The notes under the pieces: generated by a model | Database searches by the model: none | What the model was told of the DNA's origin: nothing | Seen by the model: only the letters and a program-made list of their open reading frames with translations | Part shown: one piece after another, positions 24,086-30,887 of the stretch | Layout: each line of letters begins with the position of its first letter | Numbering within the stretch: position 1 is the first letter of the stretch | NCBI GenBank assembly: GCA_036278595.1 | Contig: DASUKS010000019.1 | Location: 1 to 30,887, forward strand | DNA length: 30,887 nt | From: JADMII01 sp036278595 | GTDB lineage: Bacteria > Chloroflexota > Dehalococcoidia > DSTF01 > JACRBR01 | Direction of reading: 5' to 3' | Translations under genes and position numbers: made by a program

Positions 24086-25172
24086 GAGACGGCGCCGTCG
24101 CTGGCCGAGCCGGCGGACGTGGCTCATCGCGAGCGGCGCCATTGTCGGGCTACTCCTCGTCGGCGGGGCGCTGTCGAGCGCGCGCGGGAAATCCTCGCCG
24201 GCGGGGCCGCTGCCGCCGTTCCCTGCCGCGTCAACGGACCCGCATCAGCCGCCGCTCGCGTTCACGTACTTCTACTACTGGTACGACCTGCCAGGTGGGA
24301 CGCACAGCGGCGCGCTCACCGACCAACCGGCCGAGCCGAACGCCAGCTACAAGGACGTCGGCTGGTTCGAAAAGCAGTTGAGCGATATGAGCGACGCGGG
24401 GATCGATGTCGCGCTCGCCGACTACTGGGGGCCGGCAGAGCCTTCGAGCGACATCGGGCTGACGAACATGGGGCAGGCGTATCACGCGCTGACCTCCGCC
24501 GGGAAGCCGGCGCCGAAGATCGCGATGTTCGTCGACACGGGGCTGGTCGGCCGCTGGCCGGAGGGGCAGCGCGACTTCACGAAGGCGGAAAACCAGCAGC
24601 GCTTCTACGACCTCGTGCACACGTTTTACAACGAGCTGCCACGGGACGAGTGGGCCATGGTTGACAACCGGCCCGTCGTGTGGATGTGGGCGTCATGGTT
24701 CAACATCACCTTCGACCAGACGTTCTTCGACTACCTCTCCGCGCACTTCCAGGCGGACTTCGGCGTGCGCCCGTACATCGTCGCGGAAGCGAGTTGGCGC
24801 TTCGCGACGTCCGGGGGGAAGGCGGACCCGAACCGGCCGATCAAGATCGACAACTTCTACGTGTGGGGCGCTGCGCTCAACGGCTTCGATGGCAGCGGCG
24901 CCGGCGTCGCGGAGGTCGGGCCCGGGTACGACGAGCGGCAGCTCGACGGTCCGGGGAGGTCCGGTCGCTTCGCGCCGCGCGACGACGGCAGCTTCTACGA
25001 AGAGCAGTTCGCGGACGCGCTCGCCAGCAAGCGCCAGTTCATCGCGATCGAGACATGGAACGAGTTCCACGAGGCGAGCGACGTCGCGGATTCGGTGCCG
25101 TACGGCCGCACGTATATCTCGCTCACACGCCGGTATCTCGACCGCTTCAAGGCGGCGTGGCCAACGAGGTGA
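24075..25172 (+). CDS. Membrane-anchored DUF5010/GH99-like putative glycosidase
   Basis: Probable extracytoplasmic glycoside-hydrolase-like protein. A very basic N-terminus (RFERRRRRWPSRR) and a hydrophobic helix at about 16-34 suggest a type II membrane anchor. The TIM-barrel-like body starts FTYFYYWYDLPGG (63-75). DIALADYWGP-type strands follow, and the C-terminal AIETWNEFHEASDVADS (324-340) aligns with the NEWxEG catalytic-region motif of GH99/GH71-like enzymes, with E330 and E333 as candidates. GTG 24075 overlaps the GT4 stop. It is the last gene of the P4 unit. It might trim or release the polymer; the activity is untested and the family assignment is from memory. Confidence 0.75.
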   Translation: MRFERRRRRWPSRRTWLIASGAIVGLLLVGGALSSARGKSSPAGPLPPFPAASTDPHQPPLAFTYFYYWYDLPGGTHSGALTDQPAEPNASYKDVGWFEKQLSDMSDAGIDVALADYWGPAEPSSDIGLTNMGQAYHALTSAGKPAPKIAMFVDTGLVGRWPEGQRDFTKAENQQRFYDLVHTFYNELPRDEWAMVDNRPVVWMWASWFNITFDQTFFDYLSAHFQADFGVRPYIVAEASWRFATSGGKADPNRPIKIDNFYVWGAALNGFDGSGAGVAEVGPGYDERQLDGPGRSGRFAPRDDGSFYEEQFADALASKRQFIAIETWNEFHEASDVADSVPYGRTYISLTRRYLDRFKAAWPTR

Positions 25173-25182
25173 GTGGCGCGGT

Positions 25183-25214
25183 TTAACCGGCTGTTAACCC
25201 TTCAATCCTACTAT
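25183..25214 (+). promoter_or_regulatory. P5: SARP-type direct-repeat promoter
   Basis: TTAAC at 25183 and 25194 are 11 bp apart, and TACTAT (25209-25214) starts 15 bp after the second. It lies in the 136-bp gap after the GH99-like gene. Transcription would start near 25221, leaving an 88-nt leader that contains a small GCGGG/CCCGC hairpin (25253-25268) and ends with a GAGGGGG ribosome binding site before ATG 25309. Confidence 0.75.
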
Positions 25215-25308
25215 CGCCCGGCGACTGATTGAGCCAGTTCTGTGTGTCGGGTGCGGGTCCTCTCCCGCTGCGCTCGCGCTCTGAGCACGCATTCTGAGGG
25301 GGCCAGCA

Positions 25309-26514
25309 ATGGCAAGGACAGCCTCGCGCGGGAACGATCTCGCGCACATTCCGGATTGGCTCAGGTCCGGCACAGAGCCCGAGGCGGAGCCGGCGCTCGA
25401 ACCGCTGCGCGTGGCCATGATGGGCCGCTCGCTCCGAGGCGAATTCTCCGGCGTCGTGCGCTACACGCACGAGTTGATCGGCGCGCTCGCGCCGCGCTTC
25501 GAGCAACCGCCGATCGTGTACCTCACGCAGGCCGATGACGGCCTCGGTCCGGCGCCGGTGCAGACGGTGCGCGCGCCGTTCCGGACGCCGAACGAATACG
25601 CGCGTGCATTCTGGGAGCAGACCGTGGTGCCGCTCGACGTGCGGCGCCGGCGGCCGGACGTCTACCACTCGCCGAACTACATCCTCCCCGCTGCGCTGCG
25701 CTGCCCGTCCGTCGTGACGGTGCACGACCTCGCGTTCTTCGACCGCTCGGTGCATCGGCTGCGGTCGCACCTCTATCTGTCGGCGCTGGCGACGTTCGCG
25801 ATCCGCCGCGCCACCCGCATCATCTGCGTGTCGGAGTACACGGCGCGCCAGTTGGCCGCGCGATTCCCGGGCGCGACCGAGCGCGTGCGCGTGATCGGCG
25901 AGGGTGTGCACCCGCGGTTTCGGCCGCAGTCGAGCGAGGCGATCCAGCGGTTCCGCCGCCGGTTCGGGCTCGTGGACCCGTATGTCCTGTTCGTCGGCAC
26001 GATCGAGCCGCGGAAGAACCTGCCACGCCTCATCGAGGCGTTCAGCGCCGCGGTGAGCGGGCACGCGTTCCCGCACCGGCTGCTCATCGCCGGCGGCAGC
26101 GGCTGGATGAATGGGCCGGTGCGCGAGGCGTACAACAACTCGCCCGTCCGCGATCGCATCTACTTCACCGGCTACCTGCCGGACGACGAGCTGCCGGCGG
26201 CCTACGCGGGCGCGGATATCTTCGCGTATCCGTCGCTGCACGAGGGCTACGGCCTACCGCCGCTCGAGGCGATGGCCTGCGCGACGGCGGTGCTCACATC
26301 GGACGTGACATCGATGCCAGAGGTCGTGGGAGACGCCGCGATGATGGTCGACCCGACGGACACGCGGGCGATCGCCGACGGGCTCTCTTCGTTGCTGCGC
26401 AGCCGCAGCTTGCGCGATGAGCTCGCGGACGCGGGCCGCGCTCGTGCGAGCGCATTCTCGTGGGGTGATGTCGCGCGAAAGACGATCGATGTCTACCGTG
26501 AGGCCGCGTCGTGA
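25309..26514 (+). CDS. Glycosyltransferase family 4, mannosyltransferase-like
   Basis: GT-B enzyme, 401 aa, first gene of the P5 unit. About 30 residues precede the fold, which starts LRVAMMGRSLRGEFSGVVRY. VYHSPNYILP and SVVTVHDLAFFDRSVH are typical of the acceptor half. VLFVGTIEPRKNLPRLIEAF and the intact E312-GYGLPPL-E320 motif form the donor half. The strong GAGGGGG site and position after P5 support ATG 25309. The stop overlaps the next gene as GTGA. Mannose as donor is a subfamily guess. Confidence 0.92.
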   Translation: MARTASRGNDLAHIPDWLRSGTEPEAEPALEPLRVAMMGRSLRGEFSGVVRYTHELIGALAPRFEQPPIVYLTQADDGLGPAPVQTVRAPFRTPNEYARAFWEQTVVPLDVRRRRPDVYHSPNYILPAALRCPSVVTVHDLAFFDRSVHRLRSHLYLSALATFAIRRATRIICVSEYTARQLAARFPGATERVRVIGEGVHPRFRPQSSEAIQRFRRRFGLVDPYVLFVGTIEPRKNLPRLIEAFSAAVSGHAFPHRLLIAGGSGWMNGPVREAYNNSPVRDRIYFTGYLPDDELPAAYAGADIFAYPSLHEGYGLPPLEAMACATAVLTSDVTSMPEVVGDAAMMVDPTDTRAIADGLSSLLRSRSLRDELADAGRARASAFSWGDVARKTIDVYREAAS

Positions 26515-27677
26515 GGCCGGCGCTGTACTATCCGTGGGTGTACCTCAAGGGAGGTGCGGAGCGTGTGCTCGTCGAGTTGATGCGCCGTAGCCGGCACGAC
26601 TGGACCCTCTTCACGAACAGGTTCGAACCCGCATCGACGTTCCCCGAGTTCAACGGTTTGGACGTCGTACCGCTGCGCACTGTGTCGGTGCGGCGGTCGG
26701 TGCCGGAAGTCGCGAAGGCGACCGTCACGCTGCTCACGCAGAAGCTGGATCTCGCGGAACATGACGGTCTCGTGGTCGTGAGCGAGGGGCTGGGGAACCT
26801 GATCGCCGCGCGCTCGACCGTGCCGACGTCGTGTATCTGCCTGACGCCGCTGAAAATCGCGTACGACCCGTTTACGCGGCAGCGCTACTTTGAGCGGCCG
26901 CACCGCCTCCACCAGCGGATCGCGATCGCCGCGTACACCCGGCTCGAAAAGCCGGCATGGAAGCGCTACGAGCGGATCTTTTGCAACAGCGGCGAGACGC
27001 GCCGGCGGGTGCTCGAAGCCGGGCTCGCGCCGCCGCAGCGCGTTGAGATCGCGTACCACGGCGTCGATACGGAGCGCTTCGTCCCGACGGGCGAACGTGC
27101 GCCGTACTTTCTCGTCGCCGGGCGGATGATGTGGGCGAAGAACATCGAGCTGGCGATCCAGGCGTGGCGTCGCTTCAAGCCGCACGTCTCGGACAACGCG
27201 TTCCGGCTCGTCATCGCCGGCATGGTGGATGCGAAGAGCCAATCGTATCTCGCCGAGCTGCGCCGGCAGGCGAGCGGGCGCGAGGACATCATCTTCATCG
27301 AGGGCCCGGCCGACGACGAGCTGATCACGCTGTACCAGCGTTGCCGCGCGGTGATCTTCACGGCGCTCAACGAAGACTGGGGACTCGTCCCGCTGGAGGC
27401 CATGGCGTGCGGGAAGCCGGTCATCGCGACCGACCGCGGCGGGCCGCGCGAGAGCATCGCGCACGGCACCACGGGCTGGCTCGAGCAGGATGACGTCGAG
27501 CACTTCTCCGCGCGGATGGCGGCGATTGCGCAGATGGACGACCGGCAGCTCGACGTGATCGGCGCGGCTGCGAGAACCCGCGCGGAGATGTTCCGCTGGG
27601 ATGAGTTCGTCGACCGGATCGACGAGCACGTCGAGGAGATCGCGGGCGAGCGCAGGCGCATCGCCGCCGGGGTCTGA
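26511..27677 (+). CDS. Glycosyltransferase family 4
   Basis: GT-B enzyme, 388 aa, reminiscent of ALG2/ALG11-like mannosyltransferases. The N-terminus RPALYYPWVYLKGGAERVLV has the glycine-rich acceptor loop. CLTPLKIAYDPFTRQRYFE and FCNSGETRRRVLEAG lie mid-protein; the donor half has FLVAGRMMWAKNIELAIQAW and E288-DWGLVPL-E296 followed by MACGKPVI. GTG 26511 overlaps the preceding stop by 4 nt, and the next gene starts 5 nt after this one. Co-transcribed from P5. Confidence 0.92.
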   Translation: MRPALYYPWVYLKGGAERVLVELMRRSRHDWTLFTNRFEPASTFPEFNGLDVVPLRTVSVRRSVPEVAKATVTLLTQKLDLAEHDGLVVVSEGLGNLIAARSTVPTSCICLTPLKIAYDPFTRQRYFERPHRLHQRIAIAAYTRLEKPAWKRYERIFCNSGETRRRVLEAGLAPPQRVEIAYHGVDTERFVPTGERAPYFLVAGRMMWAKNIELAIQAWRRFKPHVSDNAFRLVIAGMVDAKSQSYLAELRRQASGREDIIFIEGPADDELITLYQRCRAVIFTALNEDWGLVPLEAMACGKPVIATDRGGPRESIAHGTTGWLEQDDVEHFSARMAAIAQMDDRQLDVIGAAARTRAEMFRWDEFVDRIDEHVEEIAGERRRIAAGV

Positions 27678-27682
27678 CGACG

Positions 27683-28810
27683 ATGAGACTCGGCGTCGAT
27701 GCGTGGGGGCTCGGCGGTCCGCTCGCCTACACGGGCATGGGGCAGTACACGCTGCACCTGCTCACCGGCATCCACGAAGTTGCACCGGACATCGACGTCT
27801 TCGCGTACGGCGCGCCGGGCGAGCAGCGGCCGGCGTGGCTACCGGACGCTGTTTCGTGGCAGGCGCCGGACACGCGCGTACCGCCGAAGCTCGCGGGACT
27901 CGTCTCACGCCTCCGCACGGTTGGCGAGCTCGCTCGCCGCGACGGGCTCGACGTGTTCCACGCGCCGGCGGTGCACGTGCGGCCGTCAATGCCGCCGATT
28001 GCGTCGGTGCCGTGCCCGCTGGTCGCTACCGTGCACGACCTCATCCCACTGACGTTCTACGGCGCGACGATGCCGGTCCGCCTGCGGCTGTTCTATCGGT
28101 GGAACCTTCACCGGGCGCTTGCCGCCGAGTCGGTGGTCACCGTGTCCGAAACGGCGCGGCAAGAGATCGCGGGGCACGCACCGCGGGCGAAGATCACCGT
28201 GATCCCCAACGGCGTCGAGCCCCCGGCGGAGACGCACGCGCGCGCATCCATGCTCCCGACGTGCAATCCGTACGTCCTGTACGCGGGTTCCTACGAGCCG
28301 CGTAAGAACCTGGTCCGCGCGCTCGACGCATACGCGATGCTCGCGACGCACGTTGACACGTACGATCTCGTGGCGATCGTGGATGCGGGGTCAGGACACG
28401 AGGCAGTCGCGCGCGCGCATCTGTCATCGCTGGGCATCGAGAGGCGCGTCCACCTCGTACACGGCCTCGACGACGCCGAGCTGCAGGCGCTCTACGCGGG
28501 CGCCCGCGTGCTGTTCTTTCCGTCGCTCGCTGAAGGATTCGGCCTGCCACCGCTGCAGGCGGCCGCACACGGTGTGCCCGTCGTGGCGTCGGACCTTCCG
28601 GCTGTGCGGGAGATCATGCAGGACGCGGCGTTGTTCGTTTCCCCGCGGGACATCGCCGCGATGGCGCAGGCGCTCCGCACGGCGGTCACGGACGAAGACC
28701 TGCGGCATCGCCTGATCGCCGCCGGTTACGAACGCGCGCAAGAGTACACGTGGCGGCGCTCCGTCGAGCGCCACGCTGCCCTGTACCGGGCGGTCTCGGC
28801 GCAGCGCTAG
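27683..28810 (+). CDS. Glycosyltransferase family 4 (paralogue of 22883)
   Basis: GT-B enzyme, 375 aa, last gene of the polysaccharide locus. It starts MRLGVDAWGLGGPLAYTGMG, then VFHAPAVHVRPS, ATVHDLIPLTFYG, FYRWNLHRAL and YVLYAGSYEPRKNLVRALDA, all close to the product at 22883. The E-X7-E motif is E284-GFGLPPL-Q292: the second Glu, which normally contacts the nucleotide-sugar ribose, is Gln. This may alter or lower activity. The gene lacks the C-terminal extension of its paralogue. No intrinsic terminator with a T-tract was found downstream; tRNA-Asn follows on the opposite strand. Confidence 0.9.
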   Translation: MRLGVDAWGLGGPLAYTGMGQYTLHLLTGIHEVAPDIDVFAYGAPGEQRPAWLPDAVSWQAPDTRVPPKLAGLVSRLRTVGELARRDGLDVFHAPAVHVRPSMPPIASVPCPLVATVHDLIPLTFYGATMPVRLRLFYRWNLHRALAAESVVTVSETARQEIAGHAPRAKITVIPNGVEPPAETHARASMLPTCNPYVLYAGSYEPRKNLVRALDAYAMLATHVDTYDLVAIVDAGSGHEAVARAHLSSLGIERRVHLVHGLDDAELQALYAGARVLFFPSLAEGFGLPPLQAAAHGVPVVASDLPAVREIMQDAALFVSPRDIAAMAQALRTAVTDEDLRHRLIAAGYERAQEYTWRRSVERHAALYRAVSAQR

Positions 28811-28939
28811 CCAATCGCCCATATGTGCCACACCGGCAGCCACGGCGGTGCCGAGAGGGGGAACGCGCCGCGCGCGCCGGCGCCGACCCCGGTCCGATAG
28901 CACTGAGGTTCCACTCAGAGTGAGACAGGCGGTGTAATG

Positions 28940-29014
28940 TGGCTCCCCGGGCAGGACTCGAACCTACAACCCATCGGTTAACAGCCGATTGCTCTACCAT
29001 TGAGCTACCGGGGA
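28940..29014 (-). tRNA. tRNA-Asn (GTT)
   Basis: On the - strand the sequence folds as a cloverleaf: acceptor TCCCCGG (29014-29008) pairs with CCGGGGA (28950-28944), discriminator G, and CCA is encoded (28942-28940). The D-arm contains AGCTCAATGGTAGAGC, the anticodon loop is CTGTTAA (anticodon GTT) and the T-loop is TTCGAGT. It is 75 nt long including CCA. It lies downstream of the aldose epimerase gene on the same strand and marks the end of the glycan locus. Confidence 0.96.
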
Positions 29015-29025
29015 GCGCGGGCGCA

Positions 29026-29040
29026 CCCGGCGGTGCCGGG
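29026..29040. repeat. Short perfect inverted repeat (hairpin)
   Basis: CCCGGC and GCCGGG are separated by three bases in the 137-bp gap between the aldose epimerase gene and tRNA-Asn. No T-run follows on either strand, so it is not a clear intrinsic terminator. It could limit read-through into the tRNA or be chance in GC-rich DNA. Confidence 0.3.
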
Positions 29041-29151
29041 CGACGCATGGTATCGAATCTGCGGCTCGCCGCTCAACCTCCGCCGGCACGCCTCTGTGTT
29101 CGCATCAAGCGGCGTATGAACACGCCGCGCCGCCCGCCAGAGATTTTGCGG

Positions 29152-30039
29152 CTAACCCCGCACCGACCATCGCCAGGTCGTCTCGGCGATCAGCGGGCGG
29201 CCGGGCTCGACCACCGCCGTGCCGCTGTCGAGCGCGTGCCGCGTGTAGAAGTTGAAGGCGTCGATGGCGCAGGTCTGTGGCTCGACGCAGACAGCGCGCT
29301 CCGGCGTGTACACCACTGCGTGCGTGACGTTCGCGGATGATGTGATCGTGAGTTCGAACGCGCCCCAGGCGATACGCAGCGGGCCGCGCGGGTGGCGGTA
29401 GCAGGTGTCGAGGCGGCGATCGCCGAGCTCGGGCGCAGTTCGCAGATCGGTCTCACGTGAGACGGGGGTGAGCCTGCCGGTTGGGATCATCGCAGCGAGC
29501 TCATAGATCTCGCCGGCATCCACCTGCACCGAGACCGGCTCATCGCCCGAGACATCGCGACGGAGCCACGGGTGCCACCCGGCGCCTGCCGGGAACGCGC
29601 GGTCGCCGGCGAAGACCTCGAGCGTGAGCGCGACGCCGTCCTCGAGTAGACGCACCGTATGGCGGGCCCCGCCGCCGAACGGCCACCGCTCGTCGAAGTT
29701 GAGCGACATCACCGCGGACCGGGTATTGGCCGCTTCGACGCTCCACGGCCGGTCGAACCCGACGCCATGGATCGCGTTCACGCCCGAGTTCGGGGGTACG
29801 CGGTAGGTCTTGCCGTCGAAGCGGAACTGCGCCTCTGTGATGCGGTTTGGCCAGGGGACCATCGGGAAGGCGCCCCAGCGCGTCGGCTCTCGCAGCACCT
29901 GGTCCGGATCGTCCGGAGCGAGCAGCAGCGGGCGCCATCGGCCGCCGGCGTCGCGGGCTTCGAGGCGCAGCAGGCGGCCGCCGGCTTCCGATGCGACCGT
30001 GCAGTGTGAGGTGGCGGTCTCGAGTTCGATCACGTCCAT
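29152..30039 (-). CDS. Aldose 1-epimerase (GalM)-like protein
   Basis: Mutarotase-fold protein, 295 aa, interconverting alpha and beta anomers of an aldose. The family's key residues are visible: the Asn-Arg pair in PWPNRI (62-67), His91 in NAIHGVGFDRPW, His156 in GWHPW and the catalytic-base candidate Glu253 in VCVEPQT. The protein is a little shorter than classical GalM (about 340 aa), as is common for the YihR/GalM-like group. It lies on the - strand, divergent from the DUF3467 gene, and is not part of the glycan operons. Its sugar substrate is not deducible. Confidence 0.88.
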   Translation of the reverse strand: MDVIELETATSHCTVASEAGGRLLRLEARDAGGRWRPLLLAPDDPDQVLREPTRWGAFPMVPWPNRITEAQFRFDGKTYRVPPNSGVNAIHGVGFDRPWSVEAANTRSAVMSLNFDERWPFGGGARHTVRLLEDGVALTLEVFAGDRAFPAGAGWHPWLRRDVSGDEPVSVQVDAGEIYELAAMIPTGRLTPVSRETDLRTAPELGDRRLDTCYRHPRGPLRIAWGAFELTITSSANVTHAVVYTPERAVCVEPQTCAIDAFNFYTRHALDSGTAVVEPGRPLIAETTWRWSVRG

Positions 30040-30137
30040 CGCTCGTCGCGGCTCCCGGCTTTTCGCGCGCGGGAGAGGCGTGTACAGTATGCCGGTCGCG
30101 CGCGGGGCGCGGCTCGGCTCGGTATGAGGGAGGGGAT

Positions 30138-30410
30138 GTGGACGAGACGGTCGAATTCTACTGCGACAGTGTGAACTTCGAGGTGGGGGCGTACGGCTTC
30201 AGCCTGTCGCTCGGCAAGGGGCTGCCGCCGGCTGACGGCACGACGCAGCCGGGGATGAAGAACATCGCGCGAGCGCACATGAGCCCGCAGCACGCCAAGG
30301 TGCTGGCGAAGCTCTTCGTGATGAACGTGAAGCGCTACGAGGAGCAGTTCGGGGAGATCGAGCTGCCCAACGGCCTGTACCAGAGCATGGGACTCCCGGC
30401 GGAGTGGTAG
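30138..30410 (+). CDS. DUF3467 family small protein
   Basis: Protein of 90 aa matching the DUF3467 pattern from memory: an N-terminal strand region VEFYCDSVNFEVGAYGFSLS, a short variable loop, then RAHMSPQHAKVLAKLF and VKRYEEQFGEIELP. Function of the family is unknown; there is no signal peptide. The only start in this frame with a ribosome binding site is GTG 30138, just after GGGAGGGG. It is a single gene convergent with tRNA-Gln and divergent from the aldose epimerase, so its promoter should lie in 30040-30130; no good -35/-10 pair was seen there. Confidence 0.8.
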   Translation: MDETVEFYCDSVNFEVGAYGFSLSLGKGLPPADGTTQPGMKNIARAHMSPQHAKVLAKLFVMNVKRYEEQFGEIELPNGLYQSMGLPAEW

Positions 30411-30418
30411 CGGGAGGC

Positions 30419-30492
30419 TGGTTGCCGGACCAGGATTCGAACCTGGATATACGGCTTCAAAGGCCGCTGTCCTACCGTTAGACGATCCGGCA
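30419..30492 (-). tRNA. tRNA-Gln (TTG)
   Basis: The - strand forms a cloverleaf: acceptor TGCCGGA (30492-30486) pairs with TCCGGCA (30429-30423), discriminator A, and CCA is encoded (30421-30419). The anticodon loop is CTTTGAA (anticodon TTG) and the T-loop is TTCGAAT. It is 74 nt including CCA. It lies 50 nt downstream of the aminotransferase gene on the same strand. Confidence 0.96.
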
Positions 30493-30542
30493 CCGCCGAC
30501 ATATCGTAGCGGATCACCTTGGCCGGCATGCGAAGCGCGCCG

Positions 30543-30887
30543 CTACTTCGACGCGCCGTCCTGCTCGATGACGTGCTCGAGGACGGCGAGGCCCTGCTCG
30601 AGCTCCTCTTCGGTGACCGTCAGCGGCGGGGTGACGCGGACCGCGTTCGGGCGGACGTTGTTGACGATGAGTCCGTTCTCCAGCGCGGCGTTCGTGATGC
30701 GCTCGCCGGCGTCGGTCGAGAACTCGACCGCCCACATCAGCCCTTTACCGCGGATGCCCGTGACGTCGTGGCATCGATCGAGCAGTGAGCTGAGCCGGCG
30801 CTCGACGATCTTGGCCTTCTCTGCGACCTGCGCCGGCAGGTCGTTCTCGATCATGTAGCGCATGACCTCGTAGCCGACGCGCGTCGT
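30543..30887 (-). CDS. Class III aminotransferase, C-terminal part (truncated by window edge)
   Basis: The 3' end of a PLP-dependent class III aminotransferase gene, perhaps acetylornithine/ornithine-type. The reading frame stays open to base 30887, so about 114 residues of the C-terminal domain are visible. Recognisable are IENDLPAQVAEK, VTGIRGKGLMWAVEFS, ENGLIVNNVRPNAVRVTPPL and TEEELEQGLAVLEHVI, which follow the family's small-domain pattern. The PLP-binding Lys and substrate residues lie outside the window, so the substrate cannot be assigned. Stop TAG is at 30545-30543. Confidence 0.85.
   Translation of the reverse strand, partial: TTRVGYEVMRYMIENDLPAQVAEKAKIVERRLSSLLDRCHDVTGIRGKGLMWAVEFSTDAGERITNAALENGLIVNNVRPNAVRVTPPLTVTEEELEQGLAVLEHVIEQDGASK

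Noticed and set aside
28903..28918. CTGAG/CTCAG hairpin after the last glycosyltransferase as a terminator
   Set aside because: Only 5 bp of stem, a 6-nt loop and no T-tract after it.
28976..28982. GTTAAC near 28976 as another activator half-site
   Set aside because: It is the anticodon region of tRNA-Asn and has no partner 11 bp away.

Overview
This is a GC-rich bacterial chromosomal segment, packed with genes on the + strand and full of GTG/TTG starts and 4-nt stop/start overlaps. The gene families suggest an environmental Chloroflexota (Dehalococcoidia-like) or another high-GC lineage: BTAD regulator, delta-60 repeat protein, DUF5010 protein and many GT2/GT4 enzymes. The phylum is an inference from gene content only. 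No insertion sequence, CRISPR array, phage gene or rRNA was seen.

About 28 kb (281-28810) is one surface-polysaccharide locus. It opens with a SARP/BTAD transcriptional activator that has its own consensus sigma-70-type promoter. Behind it are five blocks: a small conserved-looking ORF (1231-1473); a priming sugar transferase, RfbG/RfbF-like nucleotide-sugar genes and a methyltransferase (1523-4984); a secreted delta-60 beta-propeller and a small-molecule kinase (5098-7871); a 17-kb operon-like run with two more methyltransferases, GT4 and GT2 enzymes, an MTase-GT2 fusion, an ABC-2 exporter, a Wzz-like protein, a degenerate BY-kinase-like ATPase, a Wzy-like polymerase and a GH99-like protein (8089-25172); and three GT4 enzymes (25309-28810).

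The most striking result is that each of the five blocks is preceded by the same architecture. Two TTAAC-type direct repeats start exactly 11 bp apart, and a TANNNT hexamer starts exactly 15 bp after the second repeat (heptamer plus 8 bp). That is the geometry described for SARP activator sites, and the only SARP/BTAD gene in the window sits directly upstream. I infer a self-contained regulon in which the BTAD protein switches on the whole glycan locus. A sixth repeat pair without a -10 lies 126 bp upstream of the fourth site.

Several proteins in the locus have altered catalytic motifs: a Walker-A Lys-to-Arg BY-kinase homologue, an ABC ATPase with Asn at the H-loop, a fused GT2 with a broken DXD, and two paralogous GT4s altered at opposite ends of the E-X7-E motif.

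The right end (28940-30887) is unrelated housekeeping content: tRNA-Asn(GTT), an aldose 1-epimerase-like gene, a DUF3467 small protein, tRNA-Gln(TTG) and the 3' part of a class III aminotransferase gene that runs off the window. No stretch over 300 bp lacks a gene. The longest gaps are 1-280 (regulator promoter region) and 7872-8088 (promoter P4).
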